Assembly: GCF_003946555.1 (NCBI RefSeq)
Contig: NZ_RHOO01000005.1
Span: 62,001 to 126,000, forward strand
DNA: 64,000 nucleotides
Direction: 5' to 3'
DNA from: Companilactobacillus hulinensis
GTDB lineage: Bacteria; Bacillota; Bacilli; Lactobacillales; Lactobacillaceae
This document shows, in pieces, positions 1-8,065 of this stretch (position 1 is its first letter; the number at the start of each line of letters is the position of its first letter). A program made the translations under genes and the position numbers. The notes beneath the pieces were generated by a model that was given only the letters and a program-made list of their open reading frames with translations, did no database searches and had not been told where the DNA came from.

Positions 1-483
1 AACGGAGCTTACTTGATCCTTGACCAGACTATTCGTGATCGTGTTAAGGCAATCGAGTTTTACGATAAGGTTGGCTTGGTTGTAACTGGTCAATCTGTTG
101 AAGAGCTGGCGAAAAAGGACGTCCTTGACGCTGAAAAGCTTATTATTACAGTTGATAAGTGGAACCAGTCAGTTGCTGATCATAACGATGCTGACTTTGG
201 AAGAACAACTGGTATGGAAAGAAATATCAGTCAAGGACCGTTTTTCTCGATCCATATTGCGCCAGCTGTCCATTATACAATGGGTGGCGTGGCCATTAAT
301 GATAAGACAGAGGTTCTCAAAGAGAATGGACAATCGATTATGGGATTGTTCGCTGCCGGGGAGATTGCTGGTGGTCTCCATGGTAATAATCGTATCGGTG
401 GTAATTCTATCGCCGAAACAGTTATCTTTGGTCGCCAGGCTGGACAACAAGCATTCAAGTTCATTCAGGATTCTAAAAAATAG
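1..483 (+). CDS. Fumarate reductase/flavocytochrome c-type FAD flavoprotein, C-terminal part (5' truncated by window edge)
   Basis: The reading frame is open from base 1, so the gene starts upstream of the window and only the last 160 codons are present. The tail carries HYTMGGVAIN, matching the substrate/FAD-side motif of fumarate reductase and urocanate reductase flavoproteins, followed by GLFAAGEIAGGLHGNNRIGG and an AETVIFGRQAG end, which is the FAD-binding C-terminus of this family. The family reduces an unsaturated acid (fumarate, urocanate or a relative) using reduced flavin. The exact substrate cannot be told from this fragment. A strong intrinsic terminator follows at 502-534, so it is the last gene of its transcript. 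Confidence 0.85.
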   Translation, partial: NGAYLILDQTIRDRVKAIEFYDKVGLVVTGQSVEELAKKDVLDAEKLIITVDKWNQSVADHNDADFGRTTGMERNISQGPFFSIHIAPAVHYTMGGVAINDKTEVLKENGQSIMGLFAAGEIAGGLHGNNRIGGNSIAETVIFGRQAGQQAFKFIQDSKK

Positions 484-501
484 CTATTTGAGCAACAATA
501 G

Positions 502-534
502 GCGATCACTTCGAAAAGTGGTCGTCTTTTTTTG
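502..534 (+). terminator. Intrinsic terminator after the flavoprotein gene
   Basis: CGATCACTT and AAGTGGTCG form a 9-bp stem with one G-U pair, closed by a CGAA loop and followed by TCTTTTTTT. Confidence 0.8.
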
Positions 535-606
535 TTATTTGTGTTATGTTTAGGCAGGATTGGGTTGGAAACGCTTTCGTTCGAGGGCAAGAAAGGACGC
601 GTTCTC

Positions 607-1899
607 ATGAATTTAGAAGAAAATACTCGAAAAATGTTGTTAACATCCTTACGTGTTGGGGTCGTAGCTGCGACTGGTTGTACAGAACCTATTGCTGTAG
701 CATATGCGGCCGCTAATTGTATGGCTTATTTGCATAATAGAGATATTCAAAAGGTTGAAGTGGCGGTATCTCAAAATGTTATGAAGAATGCACTGGCTGT
801 CATTGTTCCTGGTACCGGAAGACCAGGATTGGTGATTGCTGCAGCAACAGGAATTGTTGCCGGTGATGCTAGCGCAGGTTTGAGTGTCATTGCTGATTTA
901 AAGGATTCAGATTTACCAGATATTTATGATTTGACTGATTCTGGAAATGTTAAGGTCAAAGTTGCTGATGTGGACGATGACTTGTACGTTGAGGTTAGTG
1001 TTACTGACAAAGAAGATACGGTCAGAGTATGTATTGCCGGAAGTCATACTAATATTTTCCTAGTCCAAAAAAATGGCGAGAATGTATTTGCTAAAGAACG
1101 TCCAGCAGCACATGAAGTATCAGCTACGAAGCAGTTCTTGCAGACAATCAAATTAGCTGATATCTGGGAGTTCTGCCAAACAGAACCGTTAGAGAATATC
1201 GAATTTATGAAGAAGTCCGCTGATCTGAATATGGCATTGGTGGAAGATGGACTCAAGAATGATTATGGCTTGAAGCTTGGCAAGTCGTTGAATAACCAAA
1301 CTTTGAATGCTGTAACGGATGACTTATCCAGCAAGATGGTTTCATATACAGCCGCTGCTTCAGATGCTAGGATGGGTGGTTCACAATTGCCAGCCATGTC
1401 TAATTCGGGTTCTGGGAATCAAGGTATCAGCGCTACAGTACCAGTTTGTGTTGTGGCTGATTACGTGAAAGCAGATGATGAGAGACTGATCAAGGCCCTG
1501 ACATTATCACATTTGACGGCATTATATATCCATGCATTTTTACCAGTTCTATCAGCTTTTTGTGCAACTGATTCAGCTGCCATGGGAGCTGCTGCTGGCT
1601 CAATATATTTATTGAAAAATGACTATCAAATGGCAATATCAGCCATTCAGAATATGATAGGTGATTCTGCCGGTATGGTCTGTGATGGTGCAGGCTGTTC
1701 ATGTGCTATGAAGGTCGCAACATCGATCTCATCAATGTATCGTTCTGTTAACCTAGCTATTCAAGGCATTACGATTCCTGCCAGTAATGGATTGATCTAT
1801 CAAAATGTAGATGATTCGATTCGAGGATTAGGAACTATGGTAACTAAAGGATTCAAGCAAACAGACCCTACTATTTTGGAAGTAATGATGAACAAGTAA
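607..1899 (+). CDS. cyuA: L-cysteine desulfidase / UPF0597 (CyuA-like) family protein
   Basis: The 430-residue protein belongs to the serine dehydratase-like UPF0597 family whose characterised members are [4Fe-4S] L-cysteine desulfidases (cysteine to pyruvate, sulfide and ammonia). The expected cysteines are visible: a GCTEPIA motif about residue 24 and the C-terminal MVCDGAGCSCAMK cluster, both typical iron-sulfur ligand sites. I chose ATG 607 because AAGAAAGGA lies about 10 bases upstream; a longer frame open from 532 has no ribosome site and runs back into the preceding terminator region. A terminator follows. The cytosolic enzyme would scavenge cysteine or limit its toxicity. Family assignment is firm; the substrate is inferred from homologues. 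Confidence 0.82.
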   Translation: MNLEENTRKMLLTSLRVGVVAATGCTEPIAVAYAAANCMAYLHNRDIQKVEVAVSQNVMKNALAVIVPGTGRPGLVIAAATGIVAGDASAGLSVIADLKDSDLPDIYDLTDSGNVKVKVADVDDDLYVEVSVTDKEDTVRVCIAGSHTNIFLVQKNGENVFAKERPAAHEVSATKQFLQTIKLADIWEFCQTEPLENIEFMKKSADLNMALVEDGLKNDYGLKLGKSLNNQTLNAVTDDLSSKMVSYTAAASDARMGGSQLPAMSNSGSGNQGISATVPVCVVADYVKADDERLIKALTLSHLTALYIHAFLPVLSAFCATDSAAMGAAAGSIYLLKNDYQMAISAIQNMIGDSAGMVCDGAGCSCAMKVATSISSMYRSVNLAIQGITIPASNGLIYQNVDDSIRGLGTMVTKGFKQTDPTILEVMMNK

Positions 1900-1904
1900 T
1901 TAAA

Positions 1905-1949
1905 TAATAGCGACTCAAGGATTGTTTCCAATTGAGCCGCTATTTTTGA
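1905..1949 (+). terminator. Intrinsic terminator after cyuA-like gene
   Basis: AATAGCGACTCAA pairs with TTGAGCCGCTATT (one mismatch) and is followed by a T run. Confidence 0.75.
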
Positions 1950-2114
1950 TATTATGTGATTGTGGTGGTGTGGTTGACGCTTGCGGTTACGAAATACTTC
2001 AGCTGATTTTGTTTAGTAGATGATCGTATTGATTAAATTCTACGATATAAATAATTATCATAGTTGAAGGATAATTAGTATTAATCTGAAATCTTAGAAA
2101 GTGGGGAAATGGGG

Positions 2115-2702
2115 ATGCATTCATTCAGTAGACGTTTTAAGTTTATTTTGGCAAGTTTAATTATTGTTATGTCATTTGTTGCAGTTAGCTTTGCTACTGA
2201 TCTGGATAATGTTGGAGTTAATGTTATTCAAGCTGCGCAAAGGATTAAATATATTGGCAAAGATAAGTATGAAATTGCTCAAAAGGAACATAAGGCTTTG
2301 TTGGCTAAGAAGAAGAAATTAACCAAACAGGCTAATAAAACTTCTGATCAAGTAGATGATATTAAAACTCAGGAAGAAAAGGCTAAAAAGGAAGCCGCAA
2401 AACAGCAGGCAGCTGCTGAAAAACAACAAAAGGAGCAGGAAGCCCAACAGCAAAAACAAGCCGCAGCTACTCAAAGAGCTCAAGAAGAACAAGCTCAACA
2501 GCAACAAATAGCAACAAATTCTAGTACAGGTTCACGCGGGGATATGAATACTGCCAGTACAGGACAAATAGTCGGTAATAAGAATTCCCATATTTATCAT
2601 GTTCCGGGACAACGTGGATATAATATGAATTCAAGCAATGCAGTTTATTTCCAAACTGAACAAGAAGCCATCAACGCTGGCTACAGAAAGGCTAAGGTGT
2701 AG
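2115..2702 (+). CDS. Secreted Lys/Gln-rich coiled-coil protein with C-terminal sunset/Ada-like metal-binding-type domain
   Basis: A membrane-spanning signal segment (about residues 8-28) precedes a long charged stretch rich in K, E, Q and A (about 55-150), predicted coiled coil. The last 45 residues (GNKNSHIYHVPGQRGY, then NAVYF, then EAINAGYRKAK) match the small domain often attached to secreted nucleases and called sunset or Ada-like. Two ATGs lie at 2109 and 2115; GTGGGGA at 2101-2107 is correctly spaced only for 2115. The stop is 3 bases before the next gene, a surface DNase, so the two are almost certainly co-transcribed. A role tethering or delivering DNA to the nuclease is inference. 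Confidence 0.7.
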   Translation: MHSFSRRFKFILASLIIVMSFVAVSFATDLDNVGVNVIQAAQRIKYIGKDKYEIAQKEHKALLAKKKKLTKQANKTSDQVDDIKTQEEKAKKEAAKQQAAAEKQQKEQEAQQQKQAAATQRAQEEQAQQQQIATNSSTGSRGDMNTASTGQIVGNKNSHIYHVPGQRGYNMNSSNAVYFQTEQEAINAGYRKAKV

Positions 2703-2705
2703 AAA

Positions 2706-3560
2706 ATGAAACGTACATTACAATTCTTAGCTGTTGCCTTATTGGCAGTGTCGATAACGGGATGTTCAGATACTGAATCGACTGATAGTAAAGATACAGC
2801 CAAAACTGAAACGGTTAAAAAAGATTATTCATATCAGAAGAAGGCTGACAAGCTAGAAAAAAGTAATAAGAAGCTTAAGAAGTCGATTGCGAAGCTTCAA
2901 AACAAGATTGCTTCTGATCAAGATTATTTAAGTGAGCACGACAAGGCTACATATAGTAATAATAATTCTGATACCTCTTCAACTGAGAGCTTGGCAAACC
3001 TGGATTATACAGGCACACAAGAAATCGTTGTAAATAATAATAATCCAAATTTCTCTCAAGATGACTTATCGACAGCTCGTGGTTCGTGGGACTCATATGG
3101 TAATCTGGATAATCTTAATCGTGCAACGGCCGCAAATGCTCTGTTAAACGTTTCGATGATGCCAACAGCCAAACGGGAAGGGTTAACATGGAATCCAACA
3201 GGTTGGCATAATAAGAGAATCAGCTCGGGATGGTTATACAATAGAAGTCACTTGATCGGTTATCAATTAACAGGTCAAAATAATAATCCTAAGAACTTGA
3301 TCACAGGGACTCGTTCGTTGAATAGCCCTGAGATGTTGGCTCATGAAATGGACATCGCTTATTATTTGAAACAAAGTAATAGTCACTATATAAGGTATCG
3401 TGTAACACCGATATTCAGAGGTGACGAGTTATTGGCACGTGGTGTCCAGATGGAAGCTCAATCAGTTGGCAGTGATGCGGTTCATTTCAATGTTTATATC
3501 TTTAATGTTCAATCTGGCGTTACGTTGAATTATGCGGATGGTACTAGTCAGGTGGGGTAA
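2706..3560 (+). CDS. Lipoprotein DNA/RNA non-specific endonuclease (EndA-like)
   Basis: The N-terminus is a lipoprotein signal with lipobox ITGC at about residue 20, so the protein is anchored outside the membrane. A lysine-rich coiled-coil linker (about 40-75) leads into the nuclease domain, where NRSHLIGYQLTG followed by NPKNLITGTRSLN is the beta-beta-alpha-metal active-site region of streptococcal EndA-type nucleases (His as general base, downstream Asn as Mg ligand). Length (284 residues) is normal for the family. The role is extracellular DNA degradation, in some relatives DNA uptake. It overlaps functionally with the preceding sunset-domain gene, with which it forms an operon. No terminator hairpin directly follows; structured repeats begin within 15 bases. 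Confidence 0.85.
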   Translation: MKRTLQFLAVALLAVSITGCSDTESTDSKDTAKTETVKKDYSYQKKADKLEKSNKKLKKSIAKLQNKIASDQDYLSEHDKATYSNNNSDTSSTESLANLDYTGTQEIVVNNNNPNFSQDDLSTARGSWDSYGNLDNLNRATAANALLNVSMMPTAKREGLTWNPTGWHNKRISSGWLYNRSHLIGYQLTGQNNNPKNLITGTRSLNSPEMLAHEMDIAYYLKQSNSHYIRYRVTPIFRGDELLARGVQMEAQSVGSDAVHFNVYIFNVQSGVTLNYADGTSQVG

Positions 3561-3570
3561 GCGTTCTTTT

Positions 3571-3750
3571 GCCACTTTCGGTCACGAAACTTTTGATCTG
3601 CCGTGGGGACCGACTCCAGCCAAGGTCTGGAGTCTCGACTTGAAGCTTTGCTACGCAAATCTCCAAGCTCGTCCCATTCCGTAAGAACGGGTAGATCGCC
3701 GTTCAACGGAATTTTCACGGCTGATCAAATATTTCGTGGCCTTCAGCTAA
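3571..3750 (+). repeat. Family S structured intergenic element, copy S1 (+ orientation)
   Basis: This is one of ten related elements. Outer arms GGTCACGAAA and TTTCGTGGCC pair, then GATCTGCCGTG with CACGGCTGATC. Inside lie hairpin 1 (CTCCAG/CTGGAG around CCAAGGT), hairpin 2 (CTTG..TTTGC/GCAAA..CAAG) and hairpin 3 (AACGG/CCGTT), separated by the conserved linkers GGGGACCGA, TCTCGA and CTCGTCC. It sits 3' of the nuclease gene, facing copy S2 about 100 bases away. It contains no credible ORF. Confidence 0.8.
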
Positions 3751-3849
3751 CGTGATTTAGTAGGTAACAGAATGGAAGACCGTCTGTGTTATTGATTTTA
3801 TTTAAGTAATGGGCTATCTGGATTTAGATAGTGATAATTAGATACTAGC

Positions 3850-4035
3850 TGGAAGTTGAGAACAACAATCTCGCTGTGAAGGTGCTGTTGGCCGGTGATC
3901 TGCCGGACTTACAGCACAGGACGACTTTTGAAATCTGCGGGTCCATGCAGAGTTCAAAAGCGAATCTTCAGACCGCTTTATGGCTGAAGATGGTCCAACA
4001 GCAGGATTGTTATTTTCAACTGTAGGCGGAAAACC
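3850..4035 (-). repeat. Family S structured intergenic element, copy S2 (- orientation)
   Basis: Read on the minus strand it has CCTGCTGTTGGACC, hairpin 1 (CTTCAG/CTGAAG), hairpin 2 (CTTTTGAA..CTGC/GCAG..TTCAAAAG), TCGTCCTGTGCTG, and hairpin 3 (CCGG/CCGG). The closing arms TTGAAAATAACAATC and GATTGTTGTTCTCAA pair across the whole element. It forms a facing inverted pair with S1 and lies in sense orientation 3' of lacD. Confidence 0.8.
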
Positions 4036-4055
4036 AAAACAAAATAAGACAAAAC

Positions 4056-4093
4056 TAAAAAAGGCAACCTCTTAACGAGATTGCCTTTTAATG
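4056..4093 (-). terminator. Intrinsic terminator of the lac operon
   Basis: AAAAGGCAA and TTGCCTTTT pair; read on the minus strand the stem ends in TTTTTTAGTTTT, just beyond the lacD stop. Confidence 0.8.
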
Positions 4094-4116
4094 TCGAAAC
4101 ATCTATTTATTTATAA

Positions 4117-5097
4117 TTAGTCTTTTGAAACTTTTTCTTTCCATGAAGTTGCTGTTTCAGCTAATACTTCGTTCAATTCATCAATGTTCTTCTTACCTTC
4201 AGTGTTCATCCACTTCTTACCGGCTTCTTCACCATCTTTAGCAAATGGTTCTACACCGTTTCTCCATGTGGCACGTCCACAAAGAACACCATTGAACTTA
4301 GCACCGGCTTCTTTAGCCATCTTAAGTTCTGTTCTGAATGCTTCAGCAGTAACACCGGCACTCAAGAAGATATAAGGCTTGTCAGTAGCATCTGATTGTT
4401 CCTTGAAGTACTTAACAGCTTCTTCCTTAGTATAAACGGCTTTGTTGTCACCATTGAATCCTTCAACGTAGTCAAGGTTAATAGGAACTTCAACCTTCAA
4501 AACATCGATCTTGTATTCAGGTTTTGAGAATTCTTTCATTGTTTCAATAACTTTGTGAGGCTTTACCTTTGCATATTCAGCAACGTCACTGATTGAGTCA
4601 TCGTATGTAACAAGTTCAACGAATAGAGGAATGTCTTCAGCAGCACATTCTGAACCGATTCTTTCAACAAATGCTTCTTTGTGATCAACAATTGTCTTGT
4701 CTTCATCTGGATCGAAGTATAGCAAGAACTTGATTGAGTCAGCTCCAGCTTCCTTTAAACGACGTACAGACCATTCTGGGATCAAATCTGGCATTCTACC
4801 AGCTTCTGTTGTATCATATCCTGTTTTTTCGTATGAAACTAGAAGTCCTGAACCATCAGCACGTAATTTTGATGCTGGAAGTCCATATTCTGGGTCAAGC
4901 AAGATTGATGAAGCATATGGTGTTAATTCCTTAGAAATAACCTTCTTGAATTCAACGATATCATGTTCGTTGGCTGGCTTGCCTGAAGCTGCGGCTAGCA
5001 TTTTCTTTAGTGAACCACGTTGGTCAATAGCAAGTGCGGCGATAACTCCGTCTTTGTTTGACATTTTTTCAAGTGCTGCATATTTATTTGGTGTCAT
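4117..5097 (-). CDS. lacD: Tagatose 1,6-diphosphate aldolase
   Basis: The 326-residue class I aldolase splits tagatose 1,6-bisphosphate into dihydroxyacetone phosphate and glyceraldehyde 3-phosphate, the last step of the tagatose-6-phosphate pathway. LacD hallmarks are AALAIDQRGSLKKML near the N-terminus, LLDPEYGLPAS, the Schiff-base-lysine region VLKVEVP (about residue 200), and LCGRATW near the C-terminus. Full family length. GGAGGAATG precedes the ATG. It is the last gene of lacR-A-B-C-D, 31 bases after lacC, and is followed by a terminator. Expression should follow LacR and sugar supply. Confidence 0.95.
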   Translation of the reverse strand: MTPNKYAALEKMSNKDGVIAALAIDQRGSLKKMLAAASGKPANEHDIVEFKKVISKELTPYASSILLDPEYGLPASKLRADGSGLLVSYEKTGYDTTEAGRMPDLIPEWSVRRLKEAGADSIKFLLYFDPDEDKTIVDHKEAFVERIGSECAAEDIPLFVELVTYDDSISDVAEYAKVKPHKVIETMKEFSKPEYKIDVLKVEVPINLDYVEGFNGDNKAVYTKEEAVKYFKEQSDATDKPYIFLSAGVTAEAFRTELKMAKEAGAKFNGVLCGRATWRNGVEPFAKDGEEAGKKWMNTEGKKNIDELNEVLAETATSWKEKVSKD

Positions 5098-5128
5098 TTA
5101 ATTCATTCCTCCGATTTTTTAAAACAAT

Positions 5129-6073
5129 TTAGTAGTTAACTACGTTTACCTTTTCAAAATAATCTTTATATTGATTAATGTCAATATATCCTGTTTTTTC
5201 TTGAAGGGTGTTCAAGATGCCAACAGTCATTGCTCGTTTCATAACGTCTTCTGGACTTTCATGATTTACAATACCAGCGGCAAGGCCGGCAACAGTAGAG
5301 TCACCCGAACCAACAGGGTTAACGGCGTGGATCTTAGGTATGTTTACTTTAAAGAATTTATCGATGTGTTTTACAAAACAACCTTGTGATCCAAGTGATA
5401 CTACTACCCAAGGAATATCTTGGAATATTTCTTCGGTTGCTAGCTTTTCCTTCAAGTCGTCCAAGTCGACAACTTCTTTGCCTATAAGTTGAGCTATTTC
5501 GTCTTGATTTGGTTTGATCATGAATGGCTTAACGTCAGCTTCGAGTGCTAATCTCAGAGCTTCGTTAGAACTATCTAGAATTACGGGTACGTTATGTTTG
5601 GCAGCAACTTTGACCATCTTTGTATAGAGGGCAGTTGACAAGCCTTGAGGTAGACTTCCAGAAATTGTAACTAGTGAGAAACCGCTTACTTGTTCTTCGA
5701 AATGTTCCAAGAAGCTTTCTTCATCATCTTCTGTAAGACTAGGACCTGATTCAAGAATTTCAGTTTGATCTCCACCGTCATGCAGAATTGCAATACAGTT
5801 ACGAGATTCTTGATTGATTTTCATAAATGCGTGATCGACGTTATTTGCGTCGAGTTGATTCAAGATATATTGGCCGATGGTTCCGCCAATAATACCAGAA
5901 GCTGTTACTGGAACATCTAATTGCTTTAGAACTCTAGTAACATTAAGACCTTTACCACCAGCAGTTTTTGAAACTTCTTTAACACGGTTGACCGTGTCGA
6001 TCTTCAAATGATCTAGTGGGTAAGAGATATCAACAGAAGGGTTCATTGTAATTGTAAGAACAGAATTACTCAT
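5129..6073 (-). CDS. lacC: Tagatose-6-phosphate kinase (PfkB family)
   Basis: The 314-residue PfkB-type kinase phosphorylates tagatose 6-phosphate with ATP to the 1,6-bisphosphate used by LacD. The substrate-side GGKGLNVTRVL motif (about residues 39-49) and the catalytic NPVGSGDSTVAG signature (anion hole and catalytic Asp, about residue 257) are present. The start is supported by AAGGAGC eight bases upstream on the minus strand. It is separated from lacB by a 157-base gap that holds a family D hairpin, unusual inside an operon and likely to affect the relative expression of lacC and lacD. Confidence 0.93.
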   Translation of the reverse strand: MSNSVLTITMNPSVDISYPLDHLKIDTVNRVKEVSKTAGGKGLNVTRVLKQLDVPVTASGIIGGTIGQYILNQLDANNVDHAFMKINQESRNCIAILHDGGDQTEILESGPSLTEDDEESFLEHFEEQVSGFSLVTISGSLPQGLSTALYTKMVKVAAKHNVPVILDSSNEALRLALEADVKPFMIKPNQDEIAQLIGKEVVDLDDLKEKLATEEIFQDIPWVVVSLGSQGCFVKHIDKFFKVNIPKIHAVNPVGSGDSTVAGLAAGIVNHESPEDVMKRAMTVGILNTLQEKTGYIDINQYKDYFEKVNVVNY

Positions 6074-6107
6074 TGGATAAAGCTCCTTTTCCTAACACAA
6101 GAGTAGT

Positions 6108-6233
6108 GAAAACGAGCTAAGAAAGCCAAATTTCTGCGCCTGCTACGAATAATAAATGTAACACCTTGTGTCACATTTATTATCCTAGGCAGTGCTCAAA
6201 ATTTCCTGGCTTTCACCGCTCTCTTACTCTCTA
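6108..6233 (-). ncRNA. Family D stop-codon-anchored hairpin element, copy D1 (inside lac operon)
   Basis: On the minus strand the element begins with the lacB stop (TAGAGAG...) and forms AAAGCC/GGCTTT, a three-base bulge, AAATTT/AAATTT, the conserved internal segments TGAGCACTGCCTAG and CGTAGCAGGCGC, and an apical hairpin ATAATAAATGTGACAC/TGTTACATTTATTAT. The 3' end is CTCGTTTTC. All arms differ in sequence from the other copies but remain paired. Confidence 0.78.
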
Positions 6234-6743
6234 GTCGTGATAGTATCCTTCGTTCCATAACTTCATTTCGTGGTCATAGAAGTGTGGATTGTCGTGTTGT
6301 TCTGGATTGTCTGGTTCAAGGGCATCGATCTTAGCAACAAGGTCGTCATCTTCACCTTTGTAATCAGCAGCAAGATAAGTTTTAACGATATCTTCAGCCA
6401 AATGTTCACCAACAACGGCACCACCAAAACTAATAACATTAGCATTTAAGTGTTCCTTTGCGTATTTAGCAGTTGTTGTATCGTTAACCAAAGCGGCACG
6501 AACACCTTTGTTCTTGTCAGCAGCAGTTGAGATACCAACACCGGTACCACAAAGTACAACACCGTAATCGGCTTTTCCATCACGAACTAAGTTAGCAACA
6601 CGTAGTCCGTATATTGGATAGTGAGTTCTTGTATTATCGTATGTACCAACATCGATAACCTCGTTACCCATAGCTTTTAACATATCTGAAATTTGCATTT
6701 TAACACTTGTGACAATATGGTCGTTTCCTAGTGCAATAATCAT
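6231..6743 (-). CDS. lacB: Galactose-6-phosphate isomerase subunit LacB
   Basis: The 170-residue RpiB/LacB-family protein, with LacA, makes the heteromeric isomerase converting galactose 6-phosphate to tagatose 6-phosphate. The N-terminal [12 protein letters not shown], the [16 protein letters not shown] loop (catalytic Cys, phosphate binding) and the C-terminal [16 protein letters not shown] are LacB-specific. AGGAGGAAT precedes the ATG. It lies 40 bases after lacA. Its TAG stop is also the first triplet of the family D element that follows, a coincidence repeated at three other genes in the window. Confidence 0.94.
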   Translation of the reverse strand: MIIALGNDHIVTSVKMQISDMLKAMGNEVIDVGTYDNTRTHYPIYGLRVANLVRDGKADYGVVLCGTGVGISTAADKNKGVRAALVNDTTTAKYAKEHLNANVISFGGAVVGEHLAEDIVKTYLAADYKGEDDDLVAKIDALEPDNPEQHDNPHFYDHEMKLWNEGYYHD

Positions 6744-6783
6744 AAAATATTCCTCCTGTTATGTAATTCTATTGTGAAATTTA

Positions 6784-7218
6784 TTAGATTAATTTTTCTA
6801 GCATATCTAGACGGATTTGGTGACGTCCACCAGCATAGTTAACACCTAAGTATGAATCAACGATTCCTTCAGCTTTCTTAGGTCCAACGATTCCAGCACC
6901 CATTGCGATAGCCTTAGCACCGTTATGTTGTGTTGTCATGTGAGCTGTATTTTCTTCAACAACGTTAGCTGTAACCATTCCATGAATCTTGTTACTTGCC
7001 ATGGCTGAGCCTGTTCCATATTCATCGAACATAACGCCACGATCAGCTTTTCCGTCAAGGATGTAGTGTGCAAGTTCAACTGATGAATCTACGAAATCAG
7101 CAGCTGGCTTTTCACTTAGGTCAACAACTTCATAACCTTTGCCTTCGCCTTGTAAGTAACTCTTGATATGTTCCTTTAATTCAAATCCTGCTTTGTCTGA
7201 AGCTAATGCAATTTTCAT
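6784..7218 (-). CDS. lacA: Galactose-6-phosphate isomerase subunit LacA
   Basis: The 144-residue partner of LacB in the RpiB/LacAB family begins MKIALASDKAGFELKEHI. It carries the typical LacA loop MFDEYGTGSAMASNKIHG, where LacB-type Cys is absent, consistent with the division of active-site residues between the two subunits. GGAGGAATTAATTT precedes the ATG. It begins 3 bases after the lacR stop, so regulator and enzyme genes share a transcript. Confidence 0.92.
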   Translation of the reverse strand: MKIALASDKAGFELKEHIKSYLQGEGKGYEVVDLSEKPAADFVDSSVELAHYILDGKADRGVMFDEYGTGSAMASNKIHGMVTANVVEENTAHMTTQHNGAKAIAMGAGIVGPKKAEGIVDSYLGVNYAGGRHQIRLDMLEKLI

Positions 7219-7221
7219 AAA

Positions 7222-7995
7222 TTAATTCCTCCTGTTATCGTTGATAACTCTTACATATTGTTGATAGTAATCTATCGTTTCGTAAGAAGCACTCTTGTTA
7301 GTAATCAGATAATCAATATCGTCTAAGCTATAAAAAGTATAAAAATCATTACGATTTAATTTATATTTGTCAGCCACGATGTATTTCGTCTGAGAATTGT
7401 TTAAAGCAACGCTTTGGATACGTCCTTCTTCAGTGTTTGCGGTCATAAGTTGTGAATTCTGAATACCGTTGACACCGACGAATGCCTTATCGAACTTCAG
7501 TCCACTAACAGCATTACTTGCTAATGCACCTATCAAAGTTCCTGATCTGCTCCGGTAAATTCCGCCAGCTAAGATCAACTCACATTGAACGTCAGCGTTT
7601 TTAAAACTTTCAAAGATAGGAATACTTATGGTTACAATCCGCAAAGAATTAACGTTCTTAATATAAGGAGCAATTAATTCTAATGTTGTACCAGGACCGA
7701 CAAAGATAGTATCGAAATCACGAATTTCATTGGCTGCTAATCTGGCTATTTCCTGTTTCTCTTTAATATGAACTTCACGTTTTTCAAGATGCGAAGCTTC
7801 TTCTAATGGAGAAACATTGATCTTTTGGGCACCACCGTGAATACGGATAAGTTTTCCGGATTCGGATAATTCCTCAAGATCACGACGTATCGTCATATCG
7901 GATACATCTAATAGGGAAGTTAGTTCATTAACAGTGACGATGTCATTCTGGTCTAATTCCGACAAAATCTTTAGAAAGCGTTCCTTTTTTAACAA
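7222..7995 (-). CDS. lacR: Lactose/galactose phosphotransferase system repressor LacR (DeoR family)
   Basis: The 257-residue protein has an N-terminal DeoR helix-turn-helix (about residues 18-45, VNELTSLLDVSDMTIRRDL) and a C-terminal DeoR effector domain with FVGPGTTLELIAPY and GALAS motifs that bind a phosphosugar. The start is TTG with AGAGGTGATC correctly spaced. It leads the lac operon, so it probably represses its own promoter and may control the divergent PTS promoter; a tagatose phosphate would be the inducer by analogy with lactococcal LacR. Putative operators are described separately. Confidence 0.88.
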   Translation of the reverse strand: MLKKERFLKILSELDQNDIVTVNELTSLLDVSDMTIRRDLEELSESGKLIRIHGGAQKINVSPLEEASHLEKREVHIKEKQEIARLAANEIRDFDTIFVGPGTTLELIAPYIKNVNSLRIVTISIPIFESFKNADVQCELILAGGIYRSRSGTLIGALASNAVSGLKFDKAFVGVNGIQNSQLMTANTEEGRIQSVALNNSQTKYIVADKYKLNRNDFYTFYSLDDIDYLITNKSASYETIDYYQQYVRVINDNRRN

Positions 7996-8020
7996 AAGAT
8001 CACCTCTTTTTGTTTACTAT

Positions 8021-8065
8021 TGTTCGTTACAAACATAATTTAGCATCGAAACTGTTCGTTGTCAA
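8021..8065 (-). promoter_or_regulatory. Promoter of lacRABCD with two CGAACA direct repeats
   Basis: On the minus strand TTGACA (8060-8065) is followed after 17 bases by TAAATT (8037-8042). The octamer AACGAACA (plus TGTTCGTT) occurs at 8053-8060 next to the -35 and again at 8021-8028 downstream of the -10, 32 bases apart or about three helical turns. These are plausible LacR (DeoR-family) half-site clusters; operator identity is inferred from position. Confidence 0.6.

Noticed and set aside
532-606. Longer N-terminus for the cysteine desulfidase-like protein
   Set aside because: The extra 25 codons follow directly on a terminator T run and have no ribosome site; ATG 607 has one and matches the family start.
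3571-4035. CRISPR array
   Set aside because: Repeats are single or paired, 150-190 bases long and internally palindromic, not short regularly spaced repeats. No cas genes were seen.
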